Part shown: positions 32,922 to 41,267 of the stretch, piece by piece
Position numbering within the stretch: position 1 is the stretch's first letter
How the letters are laid out: each line of letters opens with the position of its first letter
The notes under the pieces: generated by a model
Told to the model about the DNA's origin: nothing
What the model saw: only the letters and a program-made list of their open reading frames with translations
Database searches by the model: none
Made by a program: the position numbers and the translations under genes
Virus record (IMG/VR): IMGVR_UViG_3300028837_000518
Coordinates: 1-64,000 of that record
Length of the DNA: 64,000 nt
Source: a virus
Reading direction: 5' to 3' (one strand)

Positions 32922-33295
32922 TGATGCTTGATCCAGGAAATCTTCCTCCTCTTCAAAAGGGTGTAATTTACATTTTACCGGGTGGACCGTGGGAGTTCGG
33001 AATGGGCAAGCGTTACTGCCTACGATATGTTGATACAAAGATGTTGGTAATTGGTCCATTATGTATAGTAGCCGGTGATCGCTACCTAGAAGAAATGAAA
33101 AGATACTGGCATAACGGTCGGCGAACCGGCTCGATAGGTGAACACCGCCTTTGGTTTTACCGAACTACTCCGGGTGCTCGTAGAAGACTTATTGACTTGC
33201 TTCACGAGAGCCGAGGGATACGTTATGCCGTTGTAGAGCGAGTGAAGATGTTACAGCAGCGTAAAGATGCCAGAAGAATAGTGGAGGAAATCTAG
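32921..33295 (+). CDS. Hypothetical basic protein
   Basis: A 124-residue protein whose ATG overlaps the preceding stop (TGATG). It has a beta-rich start (KGVIYILPGGPWEFG) and a basic helical end (RRRLIDLLHESRGI). No family recognised. Confidence 0.6.
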   Translation: MMLDPGNLPPLQKGVIYILPGGPWEFGMGKRYCLRYVDTKMLVIGPLCIVAGDRYLEEMKRYWHNGRRTGSIGEHRLWFYRTTPGARRRLIDLLHESRGIRYAVVERVKMLQQRKDARRIVEEI

Positions 33296-33804
33296 TGAAG
33301 ATCAGGCTGTATGACACTCGTACAAAGAATATACTCTGGTCTGGCAACACCAAGACTTTTCCAGTTCCCAGTGTCGGTGACCTAATACAGGTGCCTGATG
33401 AGAGTAAGCGAGTGGATGGTACGGTGCCATCAATGGGCTTAGTAGTAAAGGCCAGAATGTTCATTCTGAATAACCAAGACATCACTGGAATGAAGATTCT
33501 AGTTCAGGAAAAGTTAGCTGATACATTTATCCTAGACGAGGGCCTGTACTGTGCCGAGTGCGGTATGCCCGAGATACTGTCAAGTGATTGGCGACCAGAC
33601 CCGGACTCCGAGGGTGGCTTTGCACGCACTGGAATCTGCGTGAGTTGCCTCACTGCGTGGACAGAGGTATTTCGTTTGGTAGACTACCATAGTGTCCGTA
33701 AAATCCCGAGGACACAGGTTGATGCATATGTAAAGGGGAGTATGCTACCAGAAGACCAGGAGGGAAGTCTCGATGAGGAGGTTGAAAACCTTTGGGGTGG
33801 CTAG
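33295..33804 (+). CDS. Hypothetical protein with zinc knuckle
   Basis: A 169-residue protein, GTG start overlapping the preceding stop. The N-terminal half is beta-rich (FPVPSVGDLIQVPDES, a typical loop-and-strand pair). The middle has LYCAECGMP and GICVSCLTAW, a two-CxxC zinc ribbon. Confidence 0.62.
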   Translation: MKIRLYDTRTKNILWSGNTKTFPVPSVGDLIQVPDESKRVDGTVPSMGLVVKARMFILNNQDITGMKILVQEKLADTFILDEGLYCAECGMPEILSSDWRPDPDSEGGFARTGICVSCLTAWTEVFRLVDYHSVRKIPRTQVDAYVKGSMLPEDQEGSLDEEVENLWGG

Positions 33805-33979
33805 TGGCAGACCAAAAGAGCTACTGGCACTATCTGCCGTTGCAACAGTCGCCATAGGTCTTGTCCTGCGATTTACCGTAAGTCATCCTCTACCAGTTGT
33901 GGTTGGCCTCGGGTTTGGTATAGTATTTCTGGCGGGAATGGCATACGGAATAGCCGTCACTTACTACACAGGGAGGTAA
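33773..33979 (+). CDS. Two-helix membrane protein
   Basis: A 68-residue protein with helices ELLALSAVATVAIGLVL and LPVVVGLGFGIVFLAGMAY. It ends four bases before the E2-like gene and so may be co-expressed with the ubiquitin-like cassette. Confidence 0.55.
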   Translation: MRRLKTFGVASGRPKELLALSAVATVAIGLVLRFTVSHPLPVVVGLGFGIVFLAGMAYGIAVTYYTGR

Positions 33980-33982
33980 GCC

Positions 33983-35185
33983 TTGTACTTTGTACGATCA
34001 CTCGAAGAAGATCGGGAGATTTGGGGTGATGATAGTGCAGCTACAGATGAGGCTACATGGATAAACCTCATCACGCAGCAACTCAACAGCCGGCGAGAAG
34101 CAATTTTATCAGATGAGCGCAATCATCGCGCTAGACTAGAGCAGTTGATGGTCACTACGCGCGACCTGGTAAATAATCTCTCCAATAACCCGGCACTCTA
34201 TGTAACCGCTGCCGGCATAAGTGATCTGGCCGAGAGTGAAGTAGCACTGCTAAGACGAGTTGGTATCAACCACTTGCTTGACATCACTCTGAGTGGTTCA
34301 CACATGATTATGCGTCCGCTAGAGAATATGGGGTGGCAGACTACGAACTTTCGCAATAGAATGCGAGCGCATAGTGCATCAGTCGACCTATTTACTGGTC
34401 GGGTCTACATTGGTGACACACCCCTTGTGCATTGCAATGAGGAGCTACAAAACGTCGTACTTGCGCTGATTCTTTCAGGGCACTTGGCCATTGTACCTTA
34501 TCTGGTAATGGGAATCATAGAGTTAGCAGCCGCACAGTGCCTTGAGGAACCAATAGCTGAAGATATTGGTGATAGCTCCGGATATACCGAAGATGTTGTC
34601 GCTGGTATTCATAGTAGCGACTTCACGCACAGAGATGAAAGTATGTCCAGGTTTCATGAGGTTATCAGTACGACAACCACGACGCAACGTCGGTTACGCG
34701 AGAGTGCAATTGCGCTGGCTAATTTAGAGGCGCAGGCCAATAACGGTGAAGGACTCAGAGAAGAGCTTCAGAGACTGATTAGATTACCTAGTATACACAA
34801 GATATTGGTACGACCACATCCACGGCGAAACACTCCACGCGTGGTGGTTTATACCGAACCCCTCACTATCGCTGAGTGGGAAATTGGCCGGTACGTTATT
34901 GATATAGAGATGGGTGACTGGATACTGATACGCAACCTAGACTATGCGTTTCAGCAACAGTTTCCGCATCCACACGTACACGAGAATGGTAAACCGTGCT
35001 TTGGCCGACTAAGTGAGAGAATGCGTGAGGCGATGGCGCAAGGTAATATGCGCTCACTGATAATTGGTTCAGTGCGTTTGGTAGAATCTTACAATGCCAG
35101 AGACGCGTACTGCCCCATGCGACGCATTGCAGAACTCACGGAAGAAGACATCGGGCGAATCTACTGGACAAGGAGTTACTACTAA
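33983..35185 (+). CDS. E2-like (ubiquitin-conjugating fold) protein of a Ub-like cassette
   Basis: A 400-residue protein starting with TTG after GGGAGG. Residues 1-270 are mainly helical and unlike anything I know. From about residue 280 the order fits the E2/UBC fold: beta strands HKILVRPHP, RVVVYTEPL and WEIGRYVIDIEMGDW, then FPHPHVHENGKPCFG with a candidate catalytic Cys339 preceded by the HPH motif of bacterial E2-like proteins, and a C-terminal helix. It is followed by a JAMM peptidase, an E1/ThiF-like protein and a beta-grasp protein, the set described for bacterial ubiquitin-like systems. It would carry the modifier from the E1. Confidence 0.72.
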   Translation: MYFVRSLEEDREIWGDDSAATDEATWINLITQQLNSRREAILSDERNHRARLEQLMVTTRDLVNNLSNNPALYVTAAGISDLAESEVALLRRVGINHLLDITLSGSHMIMRPLENMGWQTTNFRNRMRAHSASVDLFTGRVYIGDTPLVHCNEELQNVVLALILSGHLAIVPYLVMGIIELAAAQCLEEPIAEDIGDSSGYTEDVVAGIHSSDFTHRDESMSRFHEVISTTTTTQRRLRESAIALANLEAQANNGEGLREELQRLIRLPSIHKILVRPHPRRNTPRVVVYTEPLTIAEWEIGRYVIDIEMGDWILIRNLDYAFQQQFPHPHVHENGKPCFGRLSERMREAMAQGNMRSLIIGSVRLVESYNARDAYCPMRRIAELTEEDIGRIYWTRSYY

Positions 35186-35186
35186 G

Positions 35187-35993
35187 ATGACGAAGGAGAA
35201 GTTTACCCCGGTACCCACCAGCAATACTAGCGTGCCAACAGTCAAGCACAAGAAGGTAGTGGTCGCCAAGAAGAAAATTACAGTTACCCAAGATAGTCGG
35301 CCAACGAAGTTTGAGAACCCTATGCTGGCAATGCTACCAGACTTCAAAACGAGACTTGATGCAATAGTTGACCAAGCACCAGTTGAAGTAAGTGGGTTTG
35401 GCAGCATGACTATTCATGAGAGCCGAGCAAGTAATGGTTCGGCACAGCATCTCATTGTGCCGCGCGAGTTGTTTGTTCTCGATCAAACTACAACATCTGG
35501 TTCAGCTGACATAGAACAAGATGCTGTCGGTAACTTCTTCGAGGACTGGGTAACCGAGGGTCGAGATGTAAAAGAGTTACGTGTGTGGTGGCACAGTCAT
35601 GGTAGAGGGGCAAAGCCAGTACCTTCGGCCACAGACTGGTCTACAATTACTCGCTCCTTTGGTCGTGTGCCCTGGTATATTATGCTTATTACCAACAAGG
35701 ACCGTCAATATACAGCATACCTCGTCTTGACTAAGCCGTTTCGGGTAAAGGTTGAGATTGAAGTTGGTTTGTTTGTTGACGCGGCAATACGCGACTGGGC
35801 AAAAAACGAAGTAGAAAAGCATGTTACAACCACAGCTGGATACAAGTATCCAACGGGCAGAAGGTGGGATGGTCGCTTGGCACGTTTTGTTGACGTTGAA
35901 GAGCCTGGTGCGAAACAGGCACAAAGTAAACAGGGAGTTTTGCTACCCAAGGGATCACCTGCGGATAACGAGTGGGAGCGGTGGTCATGGTAG
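35187..35993 (+). CDS. JAMM/JAB-domain isopeptidase (deubiquitinase-like)
   Basis: A 268-residue protein. ATG 35187 is preceded by AAGGAG. Residues 1-45 are basic and disordered-looking. The JAMM zinc site is complete: Glu67 (PVEVSGFG), His136-Ser-His138, Ser147 and Asp150 (HSHGRGAKPVPSATDW), with one extra spacer residue compared with the common HxHx7SxxD. In such cassettes JAMM enzymes remove or mature the modifier. The stop overlaps the E1-like start. Confidence 0.88.
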   Translation: MTKEKFTPVPTSNTSVPTVKHKKVVVAKKKITVTQDSRPTKFENPMLAMLPDFKTRLDAIVDQAPVEVSGFGSMTIHESRASNGSAQHLIVPRELFVLDQTTTSGSADIEQDAVGNFFEDWVTEGRDVKELRVWWHSHGRGAKPVPSATDWSTITRSFGRVPWYIMLITNKDRQYTAYLVLTKPFRVKVEIEVGLFVDAAIRDWAKNEVEKHVTTTAGYKYPTGRRWDGRLARFVDVEEPGAKQAQSKQGVLLPKGSPADNEWERWSW

Positions 35994-36658
35994 ATGACAC
36001 CCGACAGTTAGATATTCTTTCGCCCAAGTTTCTACAGGATCGCCATGTTGACCTAATTGGTTGCGGTAGTGTTGGTAGTATGACTGCCTTTGTCCTCTCA
36101 AAAATGGTAGCAGGCGAGGAGGACTTCTCGGTTAGGCTGATTGATGGTGATATAGTAGGGGATGTCAACATTCGACCAAGCCTGTATACACCTGTTGATA
36201 TAGGTATATGTAAGGTCCTTGCGTTACAGCGCCTACTCCTCTACCTATCCAATCTTTCTACCACAGTCTGTAGTGAGTTTGTTGGTCCCGACAACTACCC
36301 TAGTCTCAAAGACATTGTAGTTGTTTCAGTAGATACTATGGCTGTGCGGAAAGATATATGGGAAAACTGTATCGGGCTATACAACCCTCACTGGCTGATA
36401 GATGCCAGAATGGGTGCCGAGATTTGCACTATCGTTACCGTTGATCTTAGTAGTGATGAGCAACGCGAGCGGTACGACGACGAGTTGTTTACTGACGATG
36501 AGGCTAGGCAGTTACCCTGCACTGCACGAGCAATTGCCTACAACACCGCATACATCGCGGCACTCATCGTTAGAACTATAAAGCGTATTCTAGTCGGAGA
36601 GGAGGTGGACTATCAAGTAGATTCAAGTCTAAAGAATCTTGTTATGTTACTTACTTAG
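35987..36658 (+). CDS. E1/ThiF-like adenylating enzyme
   Basis: A 223-residue protein; ATG 35987 overlaps the JAMM stop. The Rossmann nucleotide loop GCGSVG is at residues 25-30. Further E1 features are IDGDIVGDVNIRPSLY (the Asp and Arg of the E1 NxxRQ-type motif), SVDTMAVR, and Cys178 in LPCTARAIAYNTAYIAALI, a good candidate thioester Cys. It would adenylate the C-terminus of the beta-grasp protein encoded next and pass it to the E2-like protein. Confidence 0.88.
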   Translation: MVDDTRQLDILSPKFLQDRHVDLIGCGSVGSMTAFVLSKMVAGEEDFSVRLIDGDIVGDVNIRPSLYTPVDIGICKVLALQRLLLYLSNLSTTVCSEFVGPDNYPSLKDIVVVSVDTMAVRKDIWENCIGLYNPHWLIDARMGAEICTIVTVDLSSDEQRERYDDELFTDDEARQLPCTARAIAYNTAYIAALIVRTIKRILVGEEVDYQVDSSLKNLVMLLT

Positions 36659-36706
36659 CAAATCGTTGATTGTAAAGCTATTCCTAACCTACAAAAGGAG
36701 AGTACA

Positions 36707-36976
36707 GTGTCAGCTGACAAGAGAACTATCCAGCTCAACCCGGACGATGAAGTTGAAGTTCTTGTTCCTTCGGGAGCCAAGGTCACCATCATCACCATGG
36801 ACGACACCCGCGAAGTCGACCCCGGCATCACCGTCGCCGAGGCACTCAACGCGGCCGGTATCGAAGTGCAGTCCGATGAGGTCGTGCGAGTCAACAAGCA
36901 GGCGTGCAGTGACGCGGATCTCACCCTCGACGCCGGTGATGTTCTGTCCGTGGTCCCTCGCGTTCGCGCGGGGTAG
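36707..36976 (+). CDS. Beta-grasp ubiquitin-like / ThiS-like modifier
   Basis: An 89-residue protein with GTG start after AAAGGAGAG. The strand pattern (RTIQLNPDDEVEVLVP, TVAEALNAAGIEV, GDVLSVVPRVRAG) fits the beta-grasp fold with the ThiS/MoaD-type ending GDxxxxxPxVxxG; the protein ends in Ala-Gly and exposes a C-terminal glycine without processing. Third codon positions are strongly G/C, unlike the flanking E1 and JAMM genes, which suits an abundant modifier. It is followed by a strong hairpin. Confidence 0.8.
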   Translation: MSADKRTIQLNPDDEVEVLVPSGAKVTIITMDDTREVDPGITVAEALNAAGIEVQSDEVVRVNKQACSDADLTLDAGDVLSVVPRVRAG

Positions 36977-37020
36977 TCCTGTAGTAGCTTAGTCTTGGCT
37001 AAGTTAGAGCAGTAGGTCGC

Positions 37021-37052
37021 GGGGTGGTGCAGCCAAGGTTCTGCATCACCCC
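37021..37052 (+). terminator. Hairpin at the end of the Ub-like cassette
   Basis: 12-bp stem GGGGTGGTGCAG / CTGCATCACCCC with one G-U wobble and an 8-base loop; no T-run follows, so it may be an mRNA 3'-end stabiliser instead of a terminator. Confidence 0.5.
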
Positions 37053-37075
37053 TTAGACACCCTGGAGGAGTAGAA

Positions 37076-37636
37076 GTGACTGAGAAAGAAGTCTACACTT
37101 TTCATTTCCGTGCCAACATAGAGGGGTTTCAGGTTGTGTAGGCTGACTCCGAAGAAAGTGCACGACGAAAAATCCTTGATAGTGCTCCGGGTGTCGAGGA
37201 ACAACAAGGCGAGTATGACAATTTAGTCTTGACACTGGTAGATGTACGCGAACCACCACGTGATAGACTGGTCTCTCTAGTGTATAGTGACAGTAGAATA
37301 CGTCTCACGGGTGATGAGAGTCGCCCTGTACTCATACAGGTTGCAAAGGGTTATGGTCAGCTCTTCCAACCAATCTGCACTACCATCCCACACTCCTATC
37401 TCAACTCTTATCACAAGTACCTTCACCAAGGTCTTGGTATTGACTGGTTGGACTGTCAACACACCTCTGATTGCATCCAGCGACTACAAGTCGCAGTCGT
37501 ATAACTAGGAGTTGATCGGAGTGAGCCATACATCGCACCAACACCCGGTAACCTTGGATATACCCTTGCTATCCTACTGCGATGGGCGCAACAATGGACT
37601 AATACACAGTTTAGAGTAAGAAAGGTGACTGGGTGA
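37076..37636 (+). pseudogene. Nonsense-interrupted paralogue of the gene at 37733
   Basis: A single frame opens with GTG 37076 after GGAGGAG and runs to TGA 37634-37636, broken only by TAG at 37139 and TAA at 37502. The parts match the intact gene at 37733-38131: TIPHSYLNSYHKYLHQGLGIDWL corresponds to SIPSDYNTVYRKYLDEKDGIFWL, and GNLGYTLAILLRWA to GNAGHTLAVILRWA. No frameshift has occurred, so it is either a young pseudogene or read through. Confidence 0.75.
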
Positions 37637-37716
37637 GTAAGTTAGGCAGGGTGGCCTTGACGATGTTCCTGTTATTTACCGTAGTAACTCCATTAGTTAT
37701 AGTAGTATTTTGGTAA
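37633..37716 (+). CDS. Small single-helix membrane peptide
   Basis: A 27-residue peptide starting with GTG overlapping the stop of the interrupted gene. One helix (MFLLFTVVTPLVIVVFW). Confidence 0.4.
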   Translation: MSKLGRVALTMFLLFTVVTPLVIVVFW

Positions 37717-37732
37717 GCAGAGGGAGAGTCGT

Positions 37733-38131
37733 GTGAGTTATGGTGTCAGTATCAAGGATGTAGAGCAGTATGTGGCAGTGTCGGAGTCTGGCGATGAAAT
37801 CCAGTGTGTGGTAACTACACCGCGCGTATGGATAAGTATACCGTCGGACTATAACACTGTATATCGTAAGTACTTGGACGAGAAGGATGGAATCTTCTGG
37901 TTGCACCATAAGCGTGGCCAAGATTGTGTAGTAAAGCTGGAAGAGGTATTGGCAATTCTTGGCACTATTCGTACCCATGTTTACTGGCAGGGGAGTCGTG
38001 GAAATGCTGGCCACACCCTGGCGGTAATACTACGATGGGCATTATTGTATCCACTTGCAGTATTTGAAGTAACCGAGCACAAAACAGAGGAGGTTAGTAC
38101 GTGGCCACCACCTGGCTTGCATCTGGTGTAA
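37733..38131 (+). CDS. Hypothetical protein, intact copy of a duplicated gene
   Basis: A 132-residue protein, GTG start after GGGAGAG. Core phrase WISIPSDYNTVYRKYLDEKDG and GHTLAVILRWA. The broken copy lies immediately upstream, indicating tandem duplication. No known domain. Confidence 0.65.
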   Translation: MSYGVSIKDVEQYVAVSESGDEIQCVVTTPRVWISIPSDYNTVYRKYLDEKDGIFWLHHKRGQDCVVKLEEVLAILGTIRTHVYWQGSRGNAGHTLAVILRWALLYPLAVFEVTEHKTEEVSTWPPPGLHLV

Positions 38132-38214
38132 CGGCTTGGGGCACTTTACCAGTTTGGGGTGTGTCCAAGAGTATAGCTGATGAGTGGATTATATCTTGCG
38201 ATAATACTTACTAA
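38101..38214 (+). CDS. Small hypothetical peptide
   Basis: A 37-residue peptide; GTG follows an excellent AGGAGG with seven-base spacing and lies inside the end of the preceding gene. Trp-rich (TTWLASGVTAWGTLPVWG). Confidence 0.45.
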   Translation: MATTWLASGVTAWGTLPVWGVSKSIADEWIISCDNTY

Positions 38215-38222
38215 AGGTACCT

Positions 38223-38768
38223 ATGGACCCCTACCGCCAACCGAACCGCAAAACTCTGATTGGATTCGGTTACTGCGGTATCAGTGCGTCTTTGACTTCT
38301 GTAGAGCGTATTGTTTACATGACTGGTTGGCCGAGGAACTACGAAGTAACACGGAGTAATAACATGACAGAGTTCTCTATGTCATTCACTAAGCACTGTG
38401 ATTATTGCGGTGAAGAGATAGTTAGAGAAGTAGCTCAACCAACCAATCCTGTAAGCTGGTTTCAAGTACGACTACCTATTCAGGTATCAATGCCTGACCG
38501 CTTACATAACTTCTGTAGAGTCTCGTGTTTACTTCAGTGGGTTGCACAACAGCTAAGTAATGAGAATAGGAAAGCAAGCAGTAGTGAAGATAAGCAGTTG
38601 AATAACCTAGCAATAGACTTGCTTGAGATGGCAAAGTATGCAGCACACCATGCAATCCATAACGATATAGGTGATGGATACTGTCTACTTAGTTATTGCC
38701 CACTTCACTACCCGGCACAGCGGCGTTACCGTGGCTCACTTCTACTGGAGGGCAGTAAAGATGGCTAA
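38223..38768 (+). CDS. Hypothetical zinc-binding protein
   Basis: A 181-residue protein. KHCDYCGEEIV and NFCRVSCLLQWVAQQ form a treble-clef-like site. The C-terminal His/Cys cluster (HHAIHND ... YCPLHYP) is shared with no recognised family. It overlaps the next start by eight bases. Confidence 0.62.
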   Translation: MDPYRQPNRKTLIGFGYCGISASLTSVERIVYMTGWPRNYEVTRSNNMTEFSMSFTKHCDYCGEEIVREVAQPTNPVSWFQVRLPIQVSMPDRLHNFCRVSCLLQWVAQQLSNENRKASSSEDKQLNNLAIDLLEMAKYAAHHAIHNDIGDGYCLLSYCPLHYPAQRRYRGSLLLEGSKDG

Positions 38769-39450
38769 CTACTACACTGAGTTCTCACAGATCATCGAGT
38801 GTCAAAGTGACGAGCAGCGAGCGTTTCTTCGAGATGCCTTCGATCAGTTAAGTCAGAATGGCAGCGATACTAGCGTTGCTTATGCAGTAGACAGAGACGA
38901 AGGTGGGCACCCTAAAGATATTTGGGTTTACTCAGATACCGTTGACTATAGTAGTATAGAATCGGTAGTTGATGTGGTTTGTAGGTTTCAGAGGAAGTTT
39001 GCCATCCCAACACCTTGGCGACTAACTTGGGCTTTTACGTGCGAGAAACCGCGCGTCGGTGCGTTTAGTGGTGGTGGTGTGCTTTGCTTGAAAGGTGAGA
39101 GCTACTGGGTAAATGCCGATACTTGGCTCAATAACAAGTTGAAAGAACTTGTAAGAGCCTCTATGGAATACCGCACACTTTCTGTAGAATCGAAGAGAAT
39201 GCTCGTCAATCTTTGCCCGGAAGATAGTATAGTTGAGTTGCGATTAGGTACTGTGGAAGAAGGTTCTTGGTGTTACCAAGCAGGTTCACAAGGTGTAATA
39301 TGTCCTCATAGACATACAGTACGTTACCTTATAGAACACCAACTTCTCCAACAGGTTTTCCGCTGTGTAGGAATGCCCATTGGGTATACACTGACACCCT
39401 TAGGTAGATTGTTAGCCAATTGCCTACCGTCACCACACTATCGAGGATGA
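38761..39450 (+). CDS. Conserved-type phage hypothetical protein
   Basis: A 229-residue protein; ATG 38761 (MANYYTEFSQIIEC) is translationally coupled to the preceding gene. The section WVYSDTVDYSS ... WRLTWAFTCEKPRVGAFSGGG ... YWVNADTWL is a pattern I associate with a widespread phage protein of unknown function in the first half. The C-terminal half looks unrelated. Confidence 0.65.
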   Translation: MANYYTEFSQIIECQSDEQRAFLRDAFDQLSQNGSDTSVAYAVDRDEGGHPKDIWVYSDTVDYSSIESVVDVVCRFQRKFAIPTPWRLTWAFTCEKPRVGAFSGGGVLCLKGESYWVNADTWLNNKLKELVRASMEYRTLSVESKRMLVNLCPEDSIVELRLGTVEEGSWCYQAGSQGVICPHRHTVRYLIEHQLLQQVFRCVGMPIGYTLTPLGRLLANCLPSPHYRG

Positions 39451-39461
39451 GGAGATTCCTA

Positions 39462-39701
39462 ATGTCTCTAAGATTTCTCGCAAGTTTATGTTCACAACGA
39501 GTGTACTGTGAGTATGACGGTCGCATTATAGGTAAGGTTTCACCGGGGCATATCATGCCTAACTCACAGAACCTTTCAGTAGTAGCAATAGTCTACCAAG
39601 ATGCCTTCAGAACACGTTACTTCTGTCACCCTGGATGTCTCAAGAAGTGGCTGGCAGACTCGAAGGTTGGTGTATACAGAACTCCCAGTGATGAGGGGTG
39701 A
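39462..39701 (+). CDS. Small protein with zinc knuckle
   Basis: A 79-residue protein; ATG 39462 follows GAGGAG. It ends with RYFCHPGCLKKWLADS, the second half of a treble clef; LCSQRVYCEYDGR may provide the first half. Confidence 0.55.
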   Translation: MSLRFLASLCSQRVYCEYDGRIIGKVSPGHIMPNSQNLSVVAIVYQDAFRTRYFCHPGCLKKWLADSKVGVYRTPSDEG

Positions 39702-39702
39702 T

Positions 39703-39936
39703 ATGATAATAATTACTTTGTTTGTTTTACTGGTAGTACTGGTGATTGCGTTTGCACTTGCAGACGATATAGGAGTGCAGGCAAGAAGGCGTGAACTACG
39801 CAAGCGCATCAGTGAGATTGACACTCAACTTGACTATATTGATAGTGAGATTGAATCGCGTGCGAAAGAAATTGAAGCGTGCAAAAGAGAGCAAGAGAGA
39901 GCACTTGAGTATCTTGAGCGTATGCTTGACTACTGA
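39703..39936 (+). CDS. Membrane-anchored coiled-coil protein
   Basis: A 77-residue protein; N-terminal transmembrane helix (IIITLFVLLVVLVIAFALA) followed by a heptad coiled coil (LRKRISEIDTQLDYIDSEIE). This topology resembles Rz-type spanins or other small anchors, but no lysis cassette is adjacent. Confidence 0.6.
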   Translation: MIIITLFVLLVVLVIAFALADDIGVQARRRELRKRISEIDTQLDYIDSEIESRAKEIEACKREQERALEYLERMLDY

Positions 39937-39953
39937 GTATAGGAGGTTCAGGA

Positions 39954-40544
39954 GTGGATGGGCACTTGGAAATTCGTGAAGCAGATGCACTTGCGGGTAG
40001 TTGTAACTTCTGCTCTAGGATGGCAGCTAGAGTAGTTTCAGTGATGGGGAGACATTCGGGACCCAATATGCTAGTTCGGTTCTGCCAGAAGTGCTTGGAT
40101 GAACTGGTTGCTTATAGTAATACTCCTGTACCAGTAAGTCCTATTTTCCAGAGGATCAGTTCAAAGAGGGTGGCTCAGTTGAAAGCCGCAGCTGAGGAGA
40201 TTCACGAACACTTCTTAGCCTTGAAAGAAGAGGAGGCAAGTATGGCAAGGAAAGAGTTGAAAGGGTACTTGGTCAAGGTTAGACTCAATGTTATGGTGTT
40301 TACCAATGACGAGAAAGGGGCTGCAAGAATAGCCCTAACCAAGTTCAAAGAACAGATGACCTACAACGGGTGGGATAACCACCCACTAGCTACGAGTGCT
40401 ATCCCCGGCACATTCTACGAGGATGGCGAGGACACCTTTGTTGACAGTGTTGAGGAACTGGTTATATCATCAGAGTGGCAAGGTATCAATGGTGTTTGGG
40501 CTAAACGAGAAGAAGAGGAACAAGGAGGAAGTCGTGAGGAGTAA
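39954..40544 (+). CDS. Hypothetical protein with N-terminal zinc ribbon
   Basis: A 196-residue protein, GTG start after AGGAGG. NFCSRM and RFCQKCLDEL form the zinc ribbon; a helical middle follows; the C-terminal half (LKGYLVKVRLNVMVFTNDEKGA) is alpha/beta. The second half could be a separate module. Confidence 0.6.
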   Translation: MDGHLEIREADALAGSCNFCSRMAARVVSVMGRHSGPNMLVRFCQKCLDELVAYSNTPVPVSPIFQRISSKRVAQLKAAAEEIHEHFLALKEEEASMARKELKGYLVKVRLNVMVFTNDEKGAARIALTKFKEQMTYNGWDNHPLATSAIPGTFYEDGEDTFVDSVEELVISSEWQGINGVWAKREEEEQGGSREE

Positions 40545-40579
40545 CTCCGTCGCCCCGAGTTTGAGGAACTGATGAATAG

Positions 40580-40705
40580 GTGATTATTTTACTTCTCCCC
40601 ATTCTTGGTATGTTAGCGATACTGGTAGTTGAGGATGTGAGGCGGTGTATACGCCAGAAGAACAGTCACAGTATTATTAGCAACCTAAGGAGAAGAAACA
40701 GGTGA
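40580..40705 (+). CDS. Small single-helix membrane peptide
   Basis: A 41-residue peptide; GTG start, helix IILLLPILGMLAILVV, then a basic tail (IISNLRRRNR). Its stop overlaps the next GTG. Confidence 0.45.
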   Translation: MIILLLPILGMLAILVVEDVRRCIRQKNSHSIISNLRRRNR

Positions 40706-41052
40706 GTCAATCTATACCCGTGCGTGATGTAACTGGTTCGACGCTAGAGGATTTACTTCTTAGTGCAAAGGAAGTTTTATTCAGGTGGGTAAAAGATGCG
40801 GAGCAAGATGAGTGGGGTAATGCAGCAAATACTGCGATAGACCAGATTACCAGGGCAGTTGCACCCACAGAAACCAACCACATTCTACGCATTTTAGTTG
40901 CCAACCCAACACTGGCATGTCGAGGAGCTATATGGTATGAACACAAGGGAATGCCAACAGTACACGACTTAGCCAGAGTAGTAATCTATGAATACATCGC
41001 GGAGATGTTGTGGGCTGAATACCATAAAGCGGTAGAGGAGAGAATATTATGA
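40702..41052 (+). CDS. Hypothetical helical protein
   Basis: A 116-residue protein with GTG start (GTGA overlap) after AAGGAGAAG. It is mostly helical with a Trp-rich face (FRWVKDAEQDEWGNAAN). No family recognised. Confidence 0.6.
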   Translation: MSQSIPVRDVTGSTLEDLLLSAKEVLFRWVKDAEQDEWGNAANTAIDQITRAVAPTETNHILRILVANPTLACRGAIWYEHKGMPTVHDLARVVIYEYIAEMLWAEYHKAVEERIL

Positions 41053-41267
41053 CATCGCGTTTCGTGGCCACGGTACAAATTCTACTTGATGCAGAGAACT
41101 CTGACGATGCCCTGCGCCAAGTAACAAATCTCCTAACTCACATTGATGCGAAGTCACCGCCTCTCGACTGGCAGTTTCTACGACTTGGCGGACAAGTACT
41201 ATTTCCTACTGCAAGAACAGGACTTCGTGGTATCTACCGACATGGCGACTTCTCTATTCAATGGTAG
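41049..41267 (+). CDS. Small hypothetical protein
   Basis: A 72-residue protein overlapping the preceding stop (ATGA). Strand-helix-strand pattern (FVATVQILLDAENSDDALRQVTNLL) as in small dodecin-like or ferredoxin-like proteins. The stop overlaps the next ATG. Confidence 0.58.
   Translation: MTSRFVATVQILLDAENSDDALRQVTNLLTHIDAKSPPLDWQFLRLGGQVLFPTARTGLRGIYRHGDFSIQW

Noticed and set aside
31098-33979. Holin or lysis cassette among the small membrane proteins
   Set aside because: Size and topology would allow a holin, but no endolysin or spanin pair is adjacent and the genes are spread through an accessory region.
33983-36976. Calling the ubiquitin-like cassette a PRTRC or Bil system by name
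   Set aside because: Gene content overlaps with both, but no ParB-like gene is present and the E2-like N-terminal region is unlike what I know of either. I leave the type open.
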